From Bacteroidota bacterium (GTDB taxonomy: Bacteria; Spirochaetota; Spirochaetia; JABMQR01), in the NCBI GenBank assembly GCA_013202335.1, contig JABMQR010000319.1, forward strand, positions 1 through 7,627: a stretch of DNA of 7,627 nucleotides, written 5' to 3'. Positions 5,442 through 7,627 of the stretch are shown here, one piece after another. Every line of letters begins with the position of its first letter. Position 1 is the first letter of the stretch. Below the pieces are notes generated by a model. That model did no database searches, was not told the origin of the DNA, and saw only the letters and a program-made list of their open reading frames with translations. A program made the translations under genes and the position numbers.

Positions 5442-5568
5442 GTTTGTCCAAATTGTGCTGACGGGAAACACTGTAGCGAAAACTAGTGATGGTGGAACTG
5501 AAGTTCTTCTTGGCTCACCATTCAAATTTGATAAAGCAAACATTGCTGAATGGGATACTGTTTATTAA
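5440..5568 (+). pseudogene. C-terminal remnant of a RhaS-like sugar-binding protein
   Basis: The last 42 codons of a frame ending at TAA 5568 read through TVAKTSDGGTEVLLGSPFKF and DKANIAEWDTVY. From memory of the family, this matches the C-terminal strand-helix ending of rhamnose/AI-2-type periplasmic sugar-binding proteins (pattern yTVgkdGevlLGpPxxFxkxNIdxf). These belong to the CUT2/RbsB class, different from the two CUT1 binding proteins in this window. An in-frame TAG at 5437-5439 blocks it upstream and no start signal exists, so the first roughly 300 codons are gone. The remnant shows that another sugar operon once ran into this site and was cut off by the event that brought the phage and IS DNA. 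Homology is by eye only. Confidence 0.55.
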
Positions 5569-5643
5569 TATGTACTGAACCGAATAATTTAAAATACCGG
5601 TTGTTTCTTGGTTTTATCCTTGAGCAGTCGGGTTTTTTCTTCG

Positions 5644-6444
5644 CTAAACTTCCCGCAGCGGATTGGCAATTTCTTTCCAGATTTTTTTGTCTCCGCTGGG
5701 CACAAAGCCCATTCTGCGGGAAATTTCTAGGGCGGTATAGCGTACACCAGCCGAGAATAAGGCTTTTTTCTTTCCGAGAATATCCGGGTCGGTTCCGGAA
5801 ACACTGCATGCGGCAAAGACTTCTCCTGATTCATTAAAAACAGGAGATCCAAGACAGAACATCCCTGTTTCATGCTCTTCCTTATCCACCGCAAAACCAC
5901 GGTCACGTGATTTTTTTAGTTCATTTAACAGTACTGCAAAATCTATAATAGTCTTATCGTTGTATTTAGTCATTCCCTGTTCTTTAATCAGGGTTTCTAC
6001 TGTTTCTGTCGGGAGGAATGAGAGCATTGCCTTACCTGCTGAAGTGCAGTGAAGCGGTGTTCGTTCACCGATTGCCGTGCGGGCTAAAAGGCGATCAGAA
6101 GATTCTATTGCATAAATATAAAGACAGGCTGATTTATCCAATATCGTTAAATAAACTGATTCACGACAGGTATCTGCGAGTTCCCGTAATAAAGGAGCAG
6201 CACGATCACGGAGCTGAACGTTTACTCTGATAGCTTGAGTCATTGAAATGATTGCGGTACCGAGTGAATAGGTTCCTTTTCCACTACGCTCTATCACTCC
6301 TTTATAAATCATAGTTTTTAAAATGGTATGCAGCGTTGTCTTTGGATAACCCAGTAGAGTGCTTATTTCGGATAGCGAAAGTACAGGTTTTTCAGGACTG
6401 AAGACTTCCAAAATTTCAAAAGTTTTTATTACTGATGCTATCAT
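5644..6444 (-). CDS. IclR-family transcriptional regulator
   Basis: This 266-aa DNA-binding protein is probably an effector-controlled regulator of sugar catabolism or uptake genes. The N-terminal winged helix-turn-helix spans about 1-62: SVIKTFEILEVF, then LSLSEISTLLGYPKTTLHTI as the recognition region, then GVIERSGKGTYSLG as the wing. The C-terminal effector domain (about 75-250) carries the family blocks TPLHCTSAGKAML, the E-E-H-E-T-G segment and LGSPVFNESGEVFAACSVSG. The length is normal to slightly long, with a basic/polar tail after the last helix. The ATG has AAGGAG eight bases upstream (6453-6458). It is divergent from the second binding-protein gene and shares its promoter region, so autoregulation and control of that operon are likely. 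The effector is unknown. Confidence 0.93.
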   Translation of the reverse strand: MIASVIKTFEILEVFSPEKPVLSLSEISTLLGYPKTTLHTILKTMIYKGVIERSGKGTYSLGTAIISMTQAIRVNVQLRDRAAPLLRELADTCRESVYLTILDKSACLYIYAIESSDRLLARTAIGERTPLHCTSAGKAMLSFLPTETVETLIKEQGMTKYNDKTIIDFAVLLNELKKSRDRGFAVDKEEHETGMFCLGSPVFNESGEVFAACSVSGTDPDILGKKKALFSAGVRYTALEISRRMGFVPSGDKKIWKEIANPLREV

Positions 6445-6482
6445 TTTTAATGCTCCTTTGTTTTTCCCGCAAGTATCACTAT

Positions 6483-6512
6483 ATTATAATTTACACTATC
6501 TATTCTTGACAA
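6483..6512 (-). promoter_or_regulatory. Candidate promoter of the IclR-family gene
   Basis: On the minus strand, TTGTCA (6507-6512, 5/6 match) is followed by an 18-base spacer and a perfect TATAAT (6483-6488), about 40 bases before the gene. Its -35 occupies nearly the same bases as the -35 of the divergent promoter on the + strand. Confidence 0.55.
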
Positions 6513-6534
6513 TTGGCAGGATATGACATACCAT
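6506..6534 (+). promoter_or_regulatory. Candidate promoter of the second binding-protein gene
   Basis: A perfect TTGACA (6506-6511) with a 17-base spacer and TACCAT (6529-6534, 4/6 match) gives a transcript with a leader of about 125 bases. The dyad at 6520-6540 covers the -10, so a bound repressor would exclude polymerase. Confidence 0.5.
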
Positions 6535-6540
6535 ATCATA
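6520..6540. promoter_or_regulatory. Dyad over the forward -10, candidate IclR-family operator
   Basis: GATATG (6520-6525) and CATATC (6532-6537) are perfect 6-bp arms around six bases. An overlapping, longer pseudo-palindrome, 6522-6540 (TATGA...TCATA), matches in seven of nine half-site positions. IclR-type proteins bind dyads of this size, and the regulator gene is the divergent neighbour, so it is the first candidate. The binding itself is inferred. Confidence 0.45.
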
Positions 6541-6665
6541 ATAAAGAATATAGTTCCACCATGTAGAACGGTGATTTGCTAAAGTATGATGATTTTGCTG
6601 TTGGATAATCTAAGTATTTTCCAAATTGTTGAAAAACATGAACGGACTAAAAAAAAGGAGTTAAG

Positions 6666-7627
6666 ATGAAAGCTTTAAAAAGAATCTTATTTTTCATGAT
6701 TCTAACTTTGGTGCTTACAGCAGTTGTAACTGCGAATGCACAGACTGAGCCGGAAAGTACTGAACCTGTTGTTGTTTCGTTCAATACTTTATTTCATGGA
6801 GGCGATGCTGCAGCCATGGAAATGATAGTAGAAGAGTTCAATGCTACCCATGAAAATATAGTTATTGATCTCACACAAGGTGGATGGACTGAATATACGG
6901 CACAATTGAATAATGCTGTTTTGGCGGGCGAAGCTCCTCAGATTGCTACTATTCTTAATTTTACCATGACCTCATCTATTCCTGCGTTAATTCCGCTCAA
7001 CGCTTCTCCCGTTGGAAATTTAGTTGAGAAATATAATTTCAAACGCGATGATTACGTTCCTGCTGTATGGGATATCGCTTCCGTAAAAGGTAACCAGTAT
7101 GGTATTCCTCTTGATAACACAATGTTGGGAATTTATTACAATAAAGACATTTTTGTTGAAGCAGGGTTAGATCCTGAAAATCCACCTAAGACTATGGAAG
7201 ATTTCAACGCTGCAATGGAAGCCATAAAATCTATTGGAAAATATGCCTTTCATCCTGGTGCGTATGGTGCGCCCCGATGGTACAGACGTATGTGGTATAT
7301 GTTGCTTTGGCAAAACGGTGGTGAGCTTGTTGAAGGCAATAAAGCCGTGTTTAACACGCCAGAAGGTCTTGCCGCGCTTAAGTATTTAGTTTCTATTCGT
7401 GAAAATGGATATAATGAACCTGGAACAAATGGAGCTGCACAGTTTGGAGCCGGAGAACTTGGAATGATGTGGAATGGTACATGGCATTATTTCAGTCTTA
7501 ATGATGTTGATTTTGAATGGGGTTTTCTGGGTATTCCTAAGTTCTTTGAAGAAGAAAAGACATGGGGATCAAACCATTTTCTTGCAATTCCCAAACAGAG
7601 CAAGAAAAATGAAAAGCTGATTGAACC
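6666..7627 (+). CDS. CUT1 sugar ABC transporter, substrate-binding protein (3' end beyond window)
   Basis: The open frame runs from ATG 6666 to the window edge (320 codons) without a stop; family members usually have 400-430 aa, so roughly a quarter is missing. AAGGAG (6655-6660) lies five bases before the start. The signal peptide is residues 1-25 (MKALKR, a hydrophobic core, then ANA before QTEPE), with no lipobox, so the product is soluble in the periplasm. UgpB/MalE-like family features include VVSFNTLFHGGDAAAMEMIV, EEFNATHENI, the segment LNNAVLAGEAPQIATI, then YGIPLDNTMLGIYYNKDIF and the later GAGELGMMWNGTW. It differs clearly from the first binding protein, so it is not a recent duplicate. 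It is probably the first gene of a second sugar operon, controlled by the divergent IclR-family regulator. The substrate cannot be read from sequence; a glycerol-3-phosphate or oligosaccharide ligand is possible. Confidence 0.92.
   Translation, partial: MKALKRILFFMILTLVLTAVVTANAQTEPESTEPVVVSFNTLFHGGDAAAMEMIVEEFNATHENIVIDLTQGGWTEYTAQLNNAVLAGEAPQIATILNFTMTSSIPALIPLNASPVGNLVEKYNFKRDDYVPAVWDIASVKGNQYGIPLDNTMLGIYYNKDIFVEAGLDPENPPKTMEDFNAAMEAIKSIGKYAFHPGAYGAPRWYRRMWYMLLWQNGGELVEGNKAVFNTPEGLAALKYLVSIRENGYNEPGTNGAAQFGAGELGMMWNGTWHYFSLNDVDFEWGFLGIPKFFEEEKTWGSNHFLAIPKQSKKNEKLIE

Noticed and set aside
3470..5640. Complete prophage or integrative element with attachment sites
   Set aside because: No integrase, structural head genes, endolysin or flanking direct repeats are visible; only a fragment is present.
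5522..5837. Two ~95-codon frames, one on each strand, near the end of the IclR gene
   Set aside because: Both overlap the IclR coding sequence in other frames and show no family features or start signals.
6018..6230. 70-codon + strand frame within the IclR gene
   Set aside because: It is antisense to the conserved effector-domain region of IclR and is a shadow frame.
1..7627. CRISPR array, tRNA or rRNA gene
   Set aside because: No regularly spaced direct repeats, cloverleaf or rRNA-like stretch was found. The only regular period (72 bases) is the protein repeat within 3939-4436.

Overview
The window looks like chromosomal DNA of a diderm, fairly AT-rich bacterium, most plausibly a free-living spirochaete (Spirochaetales, Sphaerochaeta/Spirochaeta-like). 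This is inferred from two things. The first sugar-binding protein has a leader ending in LLLASG followed by an acidic run, a style common in that group. The overlapping spanin-like pair also only makes sense in a cell with an outer membrane. No rRNA or tRNA gene and no CRISPR array is visible, so the taxonomic call stays tentative.

Layout. (1) 1-339: regulatory leader with a nested palindrome at the left edge, a TTGACA element and a perfect 17-bp inverted repeat just before the first gene. (2) 340-3467: a complete CUT1-type sugar ABC importer core (binding protein, then two permeases) on the + strand, with a strong hairpin between the binding-protein and permease genes and two hairpin terminators after the last gene. 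The ATPase is absent, as is usual for CUT1 systems that use a shared MsmK/UgpC-type ATPase. (3) About 3590-5570: a scrap-yard island. It holds a decayed IS30-family transposase fragment (-), a 5'-truncated phage tail-type protein made of 24-residue BspA-like repeats (+), a 50-aa ORF, a coiled-coil membrane protein and an out-of-frame overlapping lipoprotein that together look like an Rz/Rz1 spanin pair, a short hairpin-containing gap, and the last ~40 codons of a RhaS-like sugar-binding protein gene. (4) 5644-6444: an IclR-family regulator (-). (5) 6445-6665: a compact divergent promoter region. (6) 6666-end: the start of a second CUT1 binding-protein gene (+), cut by the window edge.

How it fits together. 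Two sugar-uptake operons flank a region that has received and lost mobile DNA. The IclR regulator is divergent from the second binding protein. The two predicted promoters there share almost the same -35 bases, and a dyad covers the forward -10, so the regulator is a good candidate to control itself and the second operon. The most unusual content is the phage lysis-type pair, which keeps two open overlapping frames, start signals and a lipobox although everything around it is truncated.
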